A stretch of DNA of 64,000 bases, taken from contig JAZLJL010000036.1 of the NCBI GenBank assembly GCA_045617845.1, positions 1-64,000 on the forward strand, given 5' to 3'. Position 1 is the first letter of the stretch, and every line of letters begins with the position of its first letter. The notes under the pieces were generated by a model. It made no database searches, had not been told where the DNA came from, and saw only the letters and a program-made list of their open reading frames with translations. Shown piece by piece: positions 43,601-52,652 of this stretch. Position numbers and translations under genes: made by a program. This stretch comes from UBA1181 sp045617845 (GTDB lineage: Bacteria > Bacteroidota > Bacteroidia > Bacteroidales > Paludibacteraceae).

Positions 43601-46294
43601 TTAGGTGACGGTAGTAGTTGGGACAATGCGATGGGAAGTGACGCATTCCAGCTTTCGCTTTTGTATTCGAAAGATCCTAAGACCTACTATGTGGCTGAAG
43701 GTGAATATGTCGCCATGTTCGACACTTTGGGTCATGTCCCAGCAAACGAAGAGTCCCGTTGTTTCTATACCAACAAATCTGTCACGATTATCGGAGGATT
43801 TTCTAGTATTGCGACAGAGGGTTACAAACAGAACCTCAGCCAGAATCCTACCATATTCTCTGCGGGTGAGGGAAGATCCGTTAAAAACCTTTTCGTTGCG
43901 AATGTGTCCGCGGACGAAAATATATCTTTGAGTGGTATCGTGTTTAATGGCGCTTCAAGTGATCCTGAGTGTAAGTGTGAAGCGATTACTGTCAATCCGA
44001 AACGAGAAGTTTCGAACGTTACGGTGGATATTACGAATTGTACGGTTAAAAATGCGTATTTAGGTATTTCTTTGTCCTATTGTAGTGGACATGTCGCTGG
44101 TTGTAATTTCTTCGACAATTCGGTTTGCGGATTACGTATCGACGCAAACCAAGGTCTTTCTCCAATTTATGTGGACTCTTCTTATTTCACGGGTAATGCG
44201 CATGGTTTGAATGTTTGCTCCGGAAGTGATTTCTATTTGACCAACTCCACCTTCGTAGGTAATACGACTGCCATGGATGTTAGTAAAGGTGAGTTTGCGA
44301 AGTATCTAATGAGTTATAACACGATATTGGATAGCGTTTATGTCAATATTGGAAATTCACTTTTGGTTTGGAAAGGAAATATTTTCGGTTCCATCGTTAC
44401 GAAGAATGAATCATTCACAAGCTTCTCGATGACTTCTTCATTTAATGTTTATCTGAACGAGAACATTCTTCCTGAGATTTCAGAAAGCGATATGGTCTTA
44501 GACATACGTGATTTGAATTCTTTGTTTGATTTGGATGCTCAAGGAAATGTCAGTGTCATGAAGGGTACCGGATTTACATCATATGCTCCTTTGAAATCCG
44601 ATAGGTTGTCGTCTGGCGAGAGCATACGCTTTGTTCGTTTCTCCGATACAGATGTAGACCAACGTGGTGTATCTCGTATGCCAATGACTGTTATGGGCGC
44701 TTATGAATTGCTTTGTAAATATGATACGATTGTTGCCGGACAGACCTTGTTTGGTAAATTATTCGAATCGTTTGGTATTTATGAGTTGAATTGTTTGGAT
44801 ACGATGGCTTCTGGTGTGGAAATGGTGAAGCATATTATATTTGTGAAGCCTTCTCCGGCACCACAAGATTATTATGTGAAGTATGATGGTGACGGTACCA
44901 AGTCCGGAATGTCTTGGAAGAACGCGATGTCAAGAGAAGAATTCGCATGGGTATTCCCGATGGTGGCCGATCATTCCACATTCCATATCGCGGCGGGTGT
45001 ATATCAACCTATTTATGACATGAACGCAGACAGTGTTCCGGATAATGTAAGTACCAAAGAGTTCTATTCTGAACATTTGGTGAATATACAGGGTGGTTAC
45101 CACGGTGATGCGAAGGATGGGGATCTTCCTGATCCTTTAAACAGCGAAACTGTGTTAAGCGGCTATAGAAAGAACAAGAATGGTGAAGAAGAGGTGTATA
45201 ATAATGTTTTGCGCATCGTCTCTAAGAAGAGCGGAGAAATGTCTGTGTCCGGTGTCATTTTTGAATCGTATACTGATTCGATGGTAGGCAATGCCATTGT
45301 TATTGACGCGAATAAGAACGATGTCACCTTGAATGTGAGTCAAAGTACTGTTCGTAATTTCAATCAAGGTATCGTGGCGGATTCATGCTCGTTGGTTCTT
45401 TCCGAATGTTACTTCACGGATGATAATACAGCCGTTGTCTCTTCAGGCAATCGTCTTGGAAAGATTGAGGTCTCTTCCTCCACCTTTAACGGTGTGGAGA
45501 CTGCGGTTAAGTGTGGCGCTTCTTCATACGATTTGATTGTCACCAATTCCACATTCAAGGATTGTAATGGATCAGCCATTTCTTATGTCTCATCCAAGTT
45601 AGGTACTTGTAAGTTTACTAACAATACGGTTTTGTCACCGGTGCAAGTTTCGTCAAATCTTAATTTTGAGTGTGTCGGTAATATTTTCTCTAGTAATTTC
45701 CGAATTCACAAAGACGGTGATCAGCCTTTGAAGTACGTCTCTTCTTATAATATGTATTGGAACGACCCTGATAAACAGAACGAGGCAACGTTAGGCCAAT
45801 ATTCTAACGAGTCCGATATCTGGGCTTCATATGACCAGTTCCGCGAAATATTGGAAAGTAATTCGAATGGCTCCTTTATTTTGAACGATAATGGTGGGTA
45901 TGCGATGACTGTTGCCATTGTCGCGGATACCTTGGAAGGTGTCGGTTCAATTCGTTTCCCTAAGTCGAACACGACGGTTACTACCGACCAGAGGGGAATT
46001 AAGAGGAAGAGAAACACTTGTAGGGGTGCGTATGAGTTGGATAGGTTTATTCCGTTGGATATTCCTTCCGCATTTACTCCATATTCATTGGATGGCCTGA
46101 ACGATGTCTTTATGCCTGAATACGAGGTGTACATATATGACCGTTATGGCCGATTAATTTCACATTCTATGGATGGTTGGGACGGTACTTATGATGGCGG
46201 CGATTTGGCTGATCCTGGCGTCTATGTTTACGTGCTTTTGGATCCGGAAGGTGAAGTGAGAAAGGGTACAATTGATATATTAAAAGCTAAATGA
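37619..46294 (+). CDS. Giant beta-helix surface protein with type IX (type B) sorting domain
   Basis: The protein has 2891 residues. A signal peptide (MKTLKVLLLLCLVSC) is followed by seven repeats of a roughly 380-420-residue module. Each opens with a YYVK-x-GDGSSW-NAMS segment and a TFHFAEGTY motif, runs through right-handed beta-helix/polymorphic-outer-membrane-like turns, and closes with VDQRGVxRxxxTCMGAYE. The C-terminus, FTPYSLDGLNDVFMPEYEVY and then YDRYGRLI, GWDGTY and GVYVYVL, is a gliding-motility/CHU_C-type domain that directs export by the type IX system and surface attachment. An adhesin or biofilm role is likely. The downstream OmpA and PorP/SprF genes fit dedicated secretion partners of this protein class. 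Confidence 0.85.
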   Translation: MKTLKVLLLLCLVSCLEGWSQTTKYYVTFDGGGDRDGSSWSNAINSEQFSDLFATAASGTTFYMASGKYYPKSESVGLVTEKAFIIEGGYTLVDGEWTRDLSTLTESDMTILVGDVSSDASENQTIAITPTGKDALPTNISGVIFESSAKDTVFVLSNVGSGAEIVFSNGVVRRTSTIPCEEGEGSEYTATIIVGENTKFGVEGIDTVTFSVIGDRTVTLSARNTFGCMVTDVYNVTVLPKPQVIRDSANYYVKVEATGTGDGSSWANAMSNESFAFAFDKVENGSTFHFAAGTYTPVYSYDYEGENYLCFASDKCVNLRGGYGGNPSEGEKPNVGKNKAILKGVAYIPESDGDISVTGIDIAVMDTIAFFLSGEKGKVNLTMDSCDVNFFGARENLMDEAIGVSLKQVETTRISNCYIHYGTGYFGSIGVSCVDGRSLIVSSSFFSEVYSSIKTSGLSSVCIENSTINDFALVFSSDKTTLINNTIYNSSCIFEGQAQIVGNIIYSNFNIGDASVVSSYNIIIGDGLLSWESNNDILTTEVDLLSILEKDEAGQPLLADNGGFTSNIALLSDVLPDGQSIRFDRTGLTDVDVDQRGIVRPELTCMGAYEIGIVNKTITLNDTIVVAGSYEDLASGVTKVLEIGDTILNDTVRHGEDIPDTFYVRKVTVLPKSTNHNYYVTVNGTEGGDGSSWATAMSNDQFAFAFDKVEDGATFHFAEGTYYPVLYNEKSDAVRGESFYTTNLVNLQGGYPADVMDENAVPLPELYHATFTGKHFRDTIEVTSPNVVLYSLSKEGTVKVSGLAFEEALPLTDPFITFWDALLGFDAHVENVVFEVSNCSFKLADHTLFCSDSCSGTIRDCEFDGGRVVLTNGEGIEVESSTFAELYFGAKNFDEVTLYNNTFLSNTPNNSYNNYVELVNDKSLSLQNNTFLERISIEGSDKAEMIGNIIMQLDGPSSISTKYNLYVDKESLNLDPSFTQNSFEGYSDSDISVNLEELQNLLEYKNEMFELNNNEGPTKTVALKSDILSDSTSIRFNRNGFTNVDVDQRGVSRPDSTCVGSYEIGLSKVIIYLTEIPVHAGEYQDNSYGNGKSVVVPVGPYVWRDTVYASLQGGIDTVYVRNLSVLANGEKKDDGFHYYVKTSGKGDGSSWEEAMSSEAFEYMYDKVDDGATFHFAAGRYTPTNKMTGFWTDKCVNLVGGYPANPSKGEMPRPGDEDTKVVIAGVDYGIWFAPTNDGTIRVSGFDFGMKGVNTSSPFIVKGGKADVKLEVDSCTFLNNTQAMILDTVSVTIKDCNFIDNYFDIQGKKDLTIVSSFIETMSGGHLCSSFESVRIFNSTVNSALRIFDFDSLSLVNNTILDLCEFGSNDLGGINFTGNIFCKGFKLEESGFNIVSSHNLYGVNATWMSGTDLSATPDQLHSLLSFDVENEIAILSDTDSYTKVVALLADTLSDGNSIRFNRQGVTDVVVDQRGYVRADSTCMGAYEFPLTERTIHLADTIITPGDYLDPYGLSAEGLAIGELVLTDTIPGASDNEPDIIYTRKVTVLPQAYEDDQKALHYYVKQNGDGTGDGSSWRNAMSAQDFAFALNKVEDNATFHIAEGTYNPVFSAPGLTDLDNVSSKAFFTDHSVNLIGGYSKEEVSLSAVPNSLHETIFEGAEDASRTSIHVLMFNPTETGKKLSCKYINFKRVVSYRSMDGLVNANLTSGLSAICEFDSCRFSDAWCGIRTSNCAATIRNCQFISSDNSNAISIEGISSDTVKIESSYVKGGVNIVEHFYHIVNSTLENVSISSAVSVPKTGYVDNSTIGTFVAGADRIVLRASIIYSDLYLVGDANNIKSYNNIYPADDADIASIQGQGDLLLSVDEMKYIMAHDENSFLAEDNGGFTYTIALISDTLSSGASIRYEKKNPMLKLDVDQRGVYRPDETCRGAYEFGCLPTSVTYEGQFVDYNGEEAPGWHSDTTVVVDAGGCTHETIRSYVVLPPELPEYYVKTVSKGLGDGSSWDNAMGSDAFQLSLLYSKDPKTYYVAEGEYVAMFDTLGHVPANEESRCFYTNKSVTIIGGFSSIATEGYKQNLSQNPTIFSAGEGRSVKNLFVANVSADENISLSGIVFNGASSDPECKCEAITVNPKREVSNVTVDITNCTVKNAYLGISLSYCSGHVAGCNFFDNSVCGLRIDANQGLSPIYVDSSYFTGNAHGLNVCSGSDFYLTNSTFVGNTTAMDVSKGEFAKYLMSYNTILDSVYVNIGNSLLVWKGNIFGSIVTKNESFTSFSMTSSFNVYLNENILPEISESDMVLDIRDLNSLFDLDAQGNVSVMKGTGFTSYAPLKSDRLSSGESIRFVRFSDTDVDQRGVSRMPMTVMGAYELLCKYDTIVAGQTLFGKLFESFGIYELNCLDTMASGVEMVKHIIFVKPSPAPQDYYVKYDGDGTKSGMSWKNAMSREEFAWVFPMVADHSTFHIAAGVYQPIYDMNADSVPDNVSTKEFYSEHLVNIQGGYHGDAKDGDLPDPLNSETVLSGYRKNKNGEEEVYNNVLRIVSKKSGEMSVSGVIFESYTDSMVGNAIVIDANKNDVTLNVSQSTVRNFNQGIVADSCSLVLSECYFTDDNTAVVSSGNRLGKIEVSSSTFNGVETAVKCGASSYDLIVTNSTFKDCNGSAISYVSSKLGTCKFTNNTVLSPVQVSSNLNFECVGNIFSSNFRIHKDGDQPLKYVSSYNMYWNDPDKQNEATLGQYSNESDIWASYDQFREILESNSNGSFILNDNGGYAMTVAIVADTLEGVGSIRFPKSNTTVTTDQRGIKRKRNTCRGAYELDRFIPLDIPSAFTPYSLDGLNDVFMPEYEVYIYDRYGRLISHSMDGWDGTYDGGDLADPGVYVYVLLDPEGEVRKGTIDILKAK

Positions 46295-46301
46295 TTTCGA
46301 A

Positions 46302-47573
46302 ATGAAACGACTTTTTTTATTGATTATTTGCGCATATTCGTTTAGCGCTTTTTCATACGATCGCAAATTCGATCCCAACTTTTTTGAAATTTCTCCTTCA
46401 TCGGCGAATGATTTAGGGTCGATTTCCGCCGTGTCAATTTTCAATGACGATCTTTCACTCATTTGTGACGGACGTGTTTATGAATGTAATGTGGATAACA
46501 AGCAATATGAAATCAAGGGTATTTCTAGTTGTGTCGAGAATCGTGATCTGACCGCTTTACAGATTGACGGGCAATTTTGCGAGACAAACCAGTCGGGAAC
46601 GAAGGTTATATATTATTCTTCCAATGGCGTTTTGTATAAAGTCTCCATGAAGAATGCCGAATGGAAGAACCCTGAAGAACTTAAAATTGAGGGATATAAA
46701 CCTGAAAGGCAAATGGAGGAAGGTTCATCTTTCGCCACAAAGCGTTGGGGATTTAAGCCAAAAAGCAAGCAGAAGGAGAAAATGTATAATCCTTTTTTCT
46801 ATGGTTCACGTCTTTATTTCTCTTCTTCTGAATTGCCCGGCGGAAAAGGAGGTTCGGATATTTGGTACATTACCCGTAATCCAGACGGTGTCACTTGGTC
46901 CGCTCCCGTTAATTATGAGGAGGTGAACTCAGAAGATGATGATGATTTCCCTCGTTTTTTATCTGATTCAATTTTCTATTTTTCTTCCAATCGAGGAGAT
47001 AAATTCCGCGGTTTCAATATTTATAAGAAACGTCTAAAGAAAGGGGATAAGAGCATTACCCTAGTATCTAACGGCTTTAATAGCAATGCGGATGACAAGA
47101 ATTTCGTTGTGGTGCGGAATACTCCTTTTTTCCTTTCCAATCGTCAAGGAAGCATGAAGTTGTTCCGACCTCATATGAAGGCTATTGAATCAACTCCTAA
47201 TGCTGTTGACCCTATTTCCGCACCGTTGTTGCAGCAGAAAGAGAACATGTGCATTTTCCGTCCTGAGTTCGACAATAAGCGATTAGCTGCTCATTATGAT
47301 GATCAGTTTGAGGTCATCTATCAATTCATTCAGGCTCATCCTAATAACAGATTTGAGGTTGTCGGCTATTGTGATGAGGAGGGAAGTGCCGATCATAATG
47401 TTTCGGTTTCTTTGAATCGTGCGAGCGTCGTGATGGATAAACTGATTGATATGGGTGTTAATGAAGATAATATTAGTTATCGTGGCGAAGGAAATCGCTT
47501 CCCGATCATGATTAACCCTCAGACAGAAGAAGAGTTCCGTTGGAACCGCAGAATTGAAATCATCAAAAAGTAG
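46302..47573 (+). CDS. OmpA-family protein with PD40-like beta-propeller (cassette 1)
   Basis: The protein has 423 residues. A signal peptide (MKRLFLLIICAYSFSAFS) precedes a beta-propeller-like region with PD40/TolB-type turns (GGKGGSDIWYITRNPDG; FYFSSNRGDKFRGFNIY). The last 110 residues form an OmpA-like peptidoglycan-binding domain (FEVVGYCDEEGSADHNVSV then NRRIEIIKK). PorE-type proteins of this build anchor type IX machinery or its substrate-specific parts to peptidoglycan. It lies 7 bp after the giant cargo gene and 15 bp before the PorP/SprF gene. Its counterpart in cassette 2 has the same plan. Confidence 0.8.
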   Translation: MKRLFLLIICAYSFSAFSYDRKFDPNFFEISPSSANDLGSISAVSIFNDDLSLICDGRVYECNVDNKQYEIKGISSCVENRDLTALQIDGQFCETNQSGTKVIYYSSNGVLYKVSMKNAEWKNPEELKIEGYKPERQMEEGSSFATKRWGFKPKSKQKEKMYNPFFYGSRLYFSSSELPGGKGGSDIWYITRNPDGVTWSAPVNYEEVNSEDDDDFPRFLSDSIFYFSSNRGDKFRGFNIYKKRLKKGDKSITLVSNGFNSNADDKNFVVVRNTPFFLSNRQGSMKLFRPHMKAIESTPNAVDPISAPLLQQKENMCIFRPEFDNKRLAAHYDDQFEVIYQFIQAHPNNRFEVVGYCDEEGSADHNVSVSLNRASVVMDKLIDMGVNEDNISYRGEGNRFPIMINPQTEEEFRWNRRIEIIKK

Positions 47574-47588
47574 AATGCAAACAGTTGA

Positions 47589-48500
47589 ATGATGAAAAAA
47601 ATATTTTTTATCCTATCCGTATTATTGAGTTATTTTACCGTGTTCTCGGTTGATGCTCAACAGGATTTATTATTGTCCCAGGAGATTTTCTCACGCGTGA
47701 ATAAGAACCCTGCCGCAACGGGTAATTCAAATGACATCGATATTTTCTTGCATGGTCGTATGCAATGGCTCGGAGTGGATAACGGACCTAGGACCCTTGT
47801 TTTGAATGTCACCGATTATGAGGAGAAGATCCATTCGGGTTTTGGCCTATCTCTTTCCATGGATCGTTTCGGTATCGGACATACGACAACTAACGCTAAA
47901 GTGGCGTATTCGTTTCAGTTGGATTTGAGCGAAAAATTAGTTCTTTCGTTAGGTCTCGGGTCTGGGGTGAATATCGCCGGTTTTGATTATTCCAAGAACT
48001 CTCTATCCGATGTTGATGAATATGGTAATGATACTTACCCTTGGGATAAAGTTGTGAAGTTGACCCCTGACTTTGATTTCGGTTTCGAGTTGGCTAATCC
48101 TCGTTGGACTTTTGGAGCCTCCATGACCCATCTTCTCAATAGTGAGACTACTACTTTTAAGACCGGAAGGCATTTGTATGCATATTGGACAGGTCTCTTC
48201 CCTGTCGGAGATAATTTTGATATCGCGCCTCTTCTTTCTGCCATGTTCCATAATAAGACTCAGGTGTATGAGGTCGGTTCTCACGTTTTCTTTAAACGTT
48301 TTTTGTGGGGTGGCGTAGCTTGGCGTCCTGATTTGCATAACAAGATAGATCCCGCGGTATTGGCTTTCACTGTCGGTTTCGAGGTGAACAAGTTCCGTTT
48401 TGGGTATTCATATGATATGGGAATCGGTTCCAATAATCTTTTGCCTTCCAATACACACGAGGTTGTCCTCTCTTATGGCATATCCAAAAAGGGTAAATGA
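47589..48500 (+). CDS. PorP/SprF-family type IX outer-membrane protein (cassette 1)
   Basis: The protein has 303 residues: a signal peptide, then the hallmark start of mature PorP/SprF proteins (QQDLLLSQEIFSRVNKNPAA, followed by TGNSNDID) and a 14-strand-type outer-membrane barrel (alternating aromatic strands; FGLSLSMDRFGIGHTTTNAK). SprF-like proteins are required for secretion or surface attachment of cargo carrying type B C-terminal domains, usually encoded next to that cargo, as here. The cassette 2 homologue is strikingly similar. Confidence 0.87.
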   Translation: MMKKIFFILSVLLSYFTVFSVDAQQDLLLSQEIFSRVNKNPAATGNSNDIDIFLHGRMQWLGVDNGPRTLVLNVTDYEEKIHSGFGLSLSMDRFGIGHTTTNAKVAYSFQLDLSEKLVLSLGLGSGVNIAGFDYSKNSLSDVDEYGNDTYPWDKVVKLTPDFDFGFELANPRWTFGASMTHLLNSETTTFKTGRHLYAYWTGLFPVGDNFDIAPLLSAMFHNKTQVYEVGSHVFFKRFLWGGVAWRPDLHNKIDPAVLAFTVGFEVNKFRFGYSYDMGIGSNNLLPSNTHEVVLSYGISKKGK

Positions 48501-48557
48501 CGTCTGCTGACGTACCGACTTTTGTCTGGTAAGTAACTCCCTTTTTCTTCATTTGAG

Positions 48558-48588
48558 TTGTTGCATAATTTCTTTTAGATTACCTTTG
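48558..48588 (+). promoter_or_regulatory. Promoter of type IX cassette 2
   Basis: TTG at 48558-48560 and TACCTTTG at 48581-48588, 20 bp apart. A stem-loop (TCCCGAAAGGG / CCCTTTTGGGA, 48591-48615) forms at the very start of the predicted RNA. Confidence 0.6.
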
Positions 48589-48696
48589 CGTCCCGAAAGG
48601 GTTTCCCTTTTGGGATTGTTTTCGTTGGAGATATAGCGGAATCAATCCTTCGGTATTACTCGCATTTGGGTTATTTTTGGTTTAATTATTAATATA

Positions 48697-51387
48697 ATGG
48701 ATAGACTTAAATATTTTTGGGCTTTTTCTCTATTGGCCTTTCTAAATATCTCTACGGGTTTTGCCATAAACATTGATTATCAACGCACTTCTTTTTTCGT
48801 CAATTGTGCCAAGACGGTTTCCGGTTCGGGAACTTCATGGGATGACGCCCTAAGCACTGACGTTTTTATCGATGTTTTGTCCAAGACCAAGAAGAATTGC
48901 ACCTTTTATTTGGCCGAAGGCGAATATCGTTCCAAGTCTTCTGTGGATCCTTCATTGTATGCCGCATTTACTATATCTTATGGTGTGACGATCCGCGGCG
49001 GTTACTCTCCTTCTCAAAAATCTTTGGATAAGCCATCTGGCAAAGAGACCATTTTGTGTGGAAGTTTCCCTAATATAGATTATTTAGTGTATGCTAATAT
49101 ACCTGGTGAGGATACGATTTCCTTTTATGATGTCCATTTCAAGGGCTCGTCTTTGTATTCCTCGTCCACGTGTGCCGTAGCTCTTTATTCATGGATGACT
49201 GGCGTTTCTCCATCGTTCCATTTTGAACGTTGTTCCTTTTCCGACTATTTAGGCTTAAACCTATCCTCTTGTAAGGGTTCAATCATTGATTGTGACTTTT
49301 CTTTTAACTCTGGCTACAAAATGACTGTGACCGGTTCAGATACCAGGGAGCCGATTAATATCATATCATCCTCTTTTATGGGGACTAAATGTTTAGATGT
49401 TTATTCCAACAATACGTTGAGGATTACGAACTGCCTTTTTTCTGGACCCGGTGGAACGGTTGCTTCTGATGACGTGTTAAGTATTAAGCAAGTTTCAGAA
49501 TATATTTCATCAAATTCCGAAAACCCGTTTTTTTCGACGATTAACTACAATACCATCCTCGGTAACGTCTACTTGCAAGGCCTGGAATATTCATTCTACG
49601 GAAATTACGTTCATGGGCTATTTAGCAGTAGCGAATCTTTATTTAAATACTATGCATCTTCGTCTAACTTATTCGTCGTTGAATCTTTGTCAGATACAGG
49701 TGTTAGTTTATATGGTTGTTCTTTTATTGAAAAATCCACTGTAAGCAGCTTCTTTAACTATAAATCAGGTATTTATGAAATCACCTCCGTCAAGGGGAAA
49801 CCTACTAAAACTGTCCGGTTGTTGAGGGATCACGTATTTGTGGCTCCTAAGATGATATCTTTACGTAACATGGATAATTATCAGGTGCCTGATTATGACC
49901 AGACGGGTGCCAAACGCCATGTGCTTGCTTGTTATGGCGCAAATGAATGTCCTTTCAATGATCAAACAAATTATTACGTGAAGACTGATGGAACTGGAGA
50001 TGGCTCTTCTTGGCAAAATGCGATGAGCCCTTTGGAATTTTCCTTCTATTTCTTCTGTGCGCCCGACAAATCCACATTCCACTTTGCGGAAGGACTTTAC
50101 AAATATGACTTTGAAACCTGGACATCCAATATTTTGCCATATCCTTGTTTTGTCACTCGACAGTTTGTGAATTTGGTTGGTGGCTACCCAAAGAAAGCTA
50201 AGCAAGGTGATAAACCAGATCCTTCCCGTTATCATACTATTTTTGATGGTGACATATATGGGGATTCTTCAACATCCGTTTCCCTTTTTGTATATCTATT
50301 GGCTGGTCATGGTGATTTGAAGATCAGTGGATTGGAGATTACTAATCAGTATAATCATCCTAAGGAGCGTTTGTATTGTGCATTGACGGTTTCTCCTAGT
50401 CTTAGTAATGTCGCGCTAAATATTGAAAAGTGTACCTTCACTGATTGTGCATGCGCCGTTAGAACTGAATACGCTTCACTCGATATGAAGGATTGCCTTT
50501 TCGATAATATCGAAAGAGTCGCTCTTTCGCACGAAAGTGTTTATCCGATGAGTATCGAGGCTTGTACGTTCCATAAATGTATTACTGATGCGGTTAAATC
50601 CAATAGCGGTAGTGTTTCCATCCACAATTCCTCGTTCATCCAAAATGGGTCAGCATTTATTCTATCGAATAACGGATCCGATACAGTGGCTAACTATGCT
50701 AAAATCGAGTGTAATACTATCCTTGACGCTTCATGGATTTCCAATTATCCTATCCGCGGACTTTCTGTTACCGGGAATATATTATGCGATAGTTTTTTTG
50801 TCGATGATGGCTACAAAAACGCCCGGCATAATCTCTTCTTGTTACAAAACCCTCCTCAGACTTGTTATGATTGGGCGAATAGTGTGGACAATATATATTC
50901 AAATTATTCTAACATCGATTATTTGTTTGATTGCACAGTGGATGGCTCGGGCTCATTCAATCCCGTGCTGAAAAATGATGAGGGGATTAAGACTGTCGCT
51001 CCGATAGCTCCGTTGTTGAGAGATACCTTACCGGGAGGGGAGCGCCTGAGATTTCCTCTGAAATACGTCTCGGTGAATGTTGATGGAAGAGGCAAGTCCA
51101 GGAAAGGGAATACATGTATGGGCGCCTATGAGATAGGGGGGAGCGATCAGGACCTTGACATTCCGACTGCTTTTTCTCCATATTCAAAGAATGGGAAAAA
51201 TGATGTTTTCATGACTGGTCATGAGGTTTATATATATAACCGATATGGTAATTTATTGTGCCATTCCGATAATGGTTGGGATGGCTATTATCGGGATGAA
51301 TTGGTTGAGCCTGGTGTCTATGTCTATGTGGTTGTCACGGATTCCAAGTCATATAAGGGAACCGTTGAAGTTGTAAAGTCTAAGTGA
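48697..51387 (+). CDS. Beta-helix surface protein with type IX (type B) sorting domain, shorter copy
   Basis: The protein has 896 residues and is the counterpart of the giant protein, but with only two modules. The first opens with FFVNCAKTVSGSGTSWDDAL, the second with NYYVKTDGTGDGSSWQNAM and STFHFAEGLYKYDF. The second module and the C-terminus (CMGAYEIGG, then FSPYSKNGKNDVFMTGHEVY, NRYGNLL, GWDGYY, GVYVYVV) align directly with the end of the giant protein. It has an N-terminal signal peptide. It is probably a surface adhesin exported by the type IX system with its own OmpA and PorP/SprF partners. Confidence 0.83.
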   Translation: MDRLKYFWAFSLLAFLNISTGFAINIDYQRTSFFVNCAKTVSGSGTSWDDALSTDVFIDVLSKTKKNCTFYLAEGEYRSKSSVDPSLYAAFTISYGVTIRGGYSPSQKSLDKPSGKETILCGSFPNIDYLVYANIPGEDTISFYDVHFKGSSLYSSSTCAVALYSWMTGVSPSFHFERCSFSDYLGLNLSSCKGSIIDCDFSFNSGYKMTVTGSDTREPINIISSSFMGTKCLDVYSNNTLRITNCLFSGPGGTVASDDVLSIKQVSEYISSNSENPFFSTINYNTILGNVYLQGLEYSFYGNYVHGLFSSSESLFKYYASSSNLFVVESLSDTGVSLYGCSFIEKSTVSSFFNYKSGIYEITSVKGKPTKTVRLLRDHVFVAPKMISLRNMDNYQVPDYDQTGAKRHVLACYGANECPFNDQTNYYVKTDGTGDGSSWQNAMSPLEFSFYFFCAPDKSTFHFAEGLYKYDFETWTSNILPYPCFVTRQFVNLVGGYPKKAKQGDKPDPSRYHTIFDGDIYGDSSTSVSLFVYLLAGHGDLKISGLEITNQYNHPKERLYCALTVSPSLSNVALNIEKCTFTDCACAVRTEYASLDMKDCLFDNIERVALSHESVYPMSIEACTFHKCITDAVKSNSGSVSIHNSSFIQNGSAFILSNNGSDTVANYAKIECNTILDASWISNYPIRGLSVTGNILCDSFFVDDGYKNARHNLFLLQNPPQTCYDWANSVDNIYSNYSNIDYLFDCTVDGSGSFNPVLKNDEGIKTVAPIAPLLRDTLPGGERLRFPLKYVSVNVDGRGKSRKGNTCMGAYEIGGSDQDLDIPTAFSPYSKNGKNDVFMTGHEVYIYNRYGNLLCHSDNGWDGYYRDELVEPGVYVYVVVTDSKSYKGTVEVVKSK

Positions 51388-51397
51388 TTTTTTAGAA

Positions 51398-52645
51398 ATG
51401 AAAAGGATTCTGATCATATTATTCGCTTTGTACGGATTGACTGCTTTCGCTGACGAAAGGAATTTTTCCGTGGGATACGACATACTTCCATTGAAGTCTT
51501 GTAATTATTGGAAGGAAACGGGTGTTTCTTCTTTGGATGATAAGGTTGCGTATTCCAGGGACGGGCAGATTTTTGTCTGTACATCTTCCAAATCATGGAA
51601 AGACAATGATTTTGTGGTGAGGAAAGATCTTCAGCAATTAAATATAGAGGGGCAATTTTCCCAATATTATTCCACATTGTATTATTCTTCTGGCGGACGT
51701 TTGTATTGCGCATTTTTGAAGAATGGCGAATGGGGCTCGGCGGAAGAACTTCATATACAAGGGTATGATAAAGAAAAGCCTAACTTAAAGGGTTCCACTT
51801 TCGCATATCGTCGTTGGATCTATCGCACGAGGGGATTGTCGAAGGAAAGTATGCAGAATCCGGCCATCGCGAACAAGGGGAAACGACTCTATTTCGTCTC
51901 CGAGATGGAAGGCGGCAAAGGCGGTAAGGATATTTGGTATATGGACTGGGATTCATTTTCACAATTTTGGTCTACGCCGGTCAATGCTTCGGAAATCAAT
52001 ACGGAGTATGATGAGGATTATCCATTTGTCGCCGGTGATACCATGTTCTATTTTTCTTCCAATAGACCGGCGAAGATGAAAAAATATAACATCTATAAGT
52101 ATTCATTGGAAGACGATCGTCCGAATGTGAAGATGTTGTCCAACAACTATAATTCAAATTTTGACGATTTGAACTTTATCCTTGCGGGGGATGTCCCGTT
52201 TTTCTCTTCAGACAGGAAGGGTAGTTATGATGTCTTTTGCCCACAAAAGGATGAGGAGGATGTTTTGGATATCGCCGTGAAGAAACAACCTAAAGTGGAA
52301 AAGAAGGATCATAATACCGTTGTCTTCTATTTCGAGTCGAATAATACGACTATGGTTGGTAATTACGAGTACGAATATAGTTTCATCTATGCGTTTATCA
52401 ATGAAGACCCATCCTGCAAAATCAATATTGTCGGTTATGCCGATGAACGTGGTTCGGAGTCAAACAATATGACATTGTCCCGCGAACGTGCTAAGGTTGT
52501 CTATGACCAACTTCAGAAAATGGGAATAAAAAAGAATCGGCTCTCATATGAAGGCATGGGTAGCTCGAACCCGATCGTGAAGAATGCGAAGGATGAGGCG
52601 GGTCATCAAAAGAACCGTAGGGTGGAAATTATAAAACAGAAATAA
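51398..52645 (+). CDS. OmpA-family protein with PD40-like beta-propeller (cassette 2)
   Basis: The protein has 415 residues and parallels the cassette 1 protein throughout: signal peptide (MKRILIILFALYGLTAFA), PD40-like turns (GGKGGKDIWYMDWDS; FYFSSNRPAKMKKYNIY) and an OmpA-like domain (NIVGYADERGSESNNMTLSR, then NRRVEIIKQK). The OmpA domain is closer to the textbook consensus than that of copy 1. It is 10 bp after its cargo gene and 7 bp before its PorP/SprF partner. The predicted role is peptidoglycan anchoring of a cargo-specific type IX assembly. Confidence 0.8.
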   Translation: MKRILIILFALYGLTAFADERNFSVGYDILPLKSCNYWKETGVSSLDDKVAYSRDGQIFVCTSSKSWKDNDFVVRKDLQQLNIEGQFSQYYSTLYYSSGGRLYCAFLKNGEWGSAEELHIQGYDKEKPNLKGSTFAYRRWIYRTRGLSKESMQNPAIANKGKRLYFVSEMEGGKGGKDIWYMDWDSFSQFWSTPVNASEINTEYDEDYPFVAGDTMFYFSSNRPAKMKKYNIYKYSLEDDRPNVKMLSNNYNSNFDDLNFILAGDVPFFSSDRKGSYDVFCPQKDEEDVLDIAVKKQPKVEKKDHNTVVFYFESNNTTMVGNYEYEYSFIYAFINEDPSCKINIVGYADERGSESNNMTLSRERAKVVYDQLQKMGIKKNRLSYEGMGSSNPIVKNAKDEAGHQKNRRVEIIKQK

Positions 52646-52652
52646 CTATTGG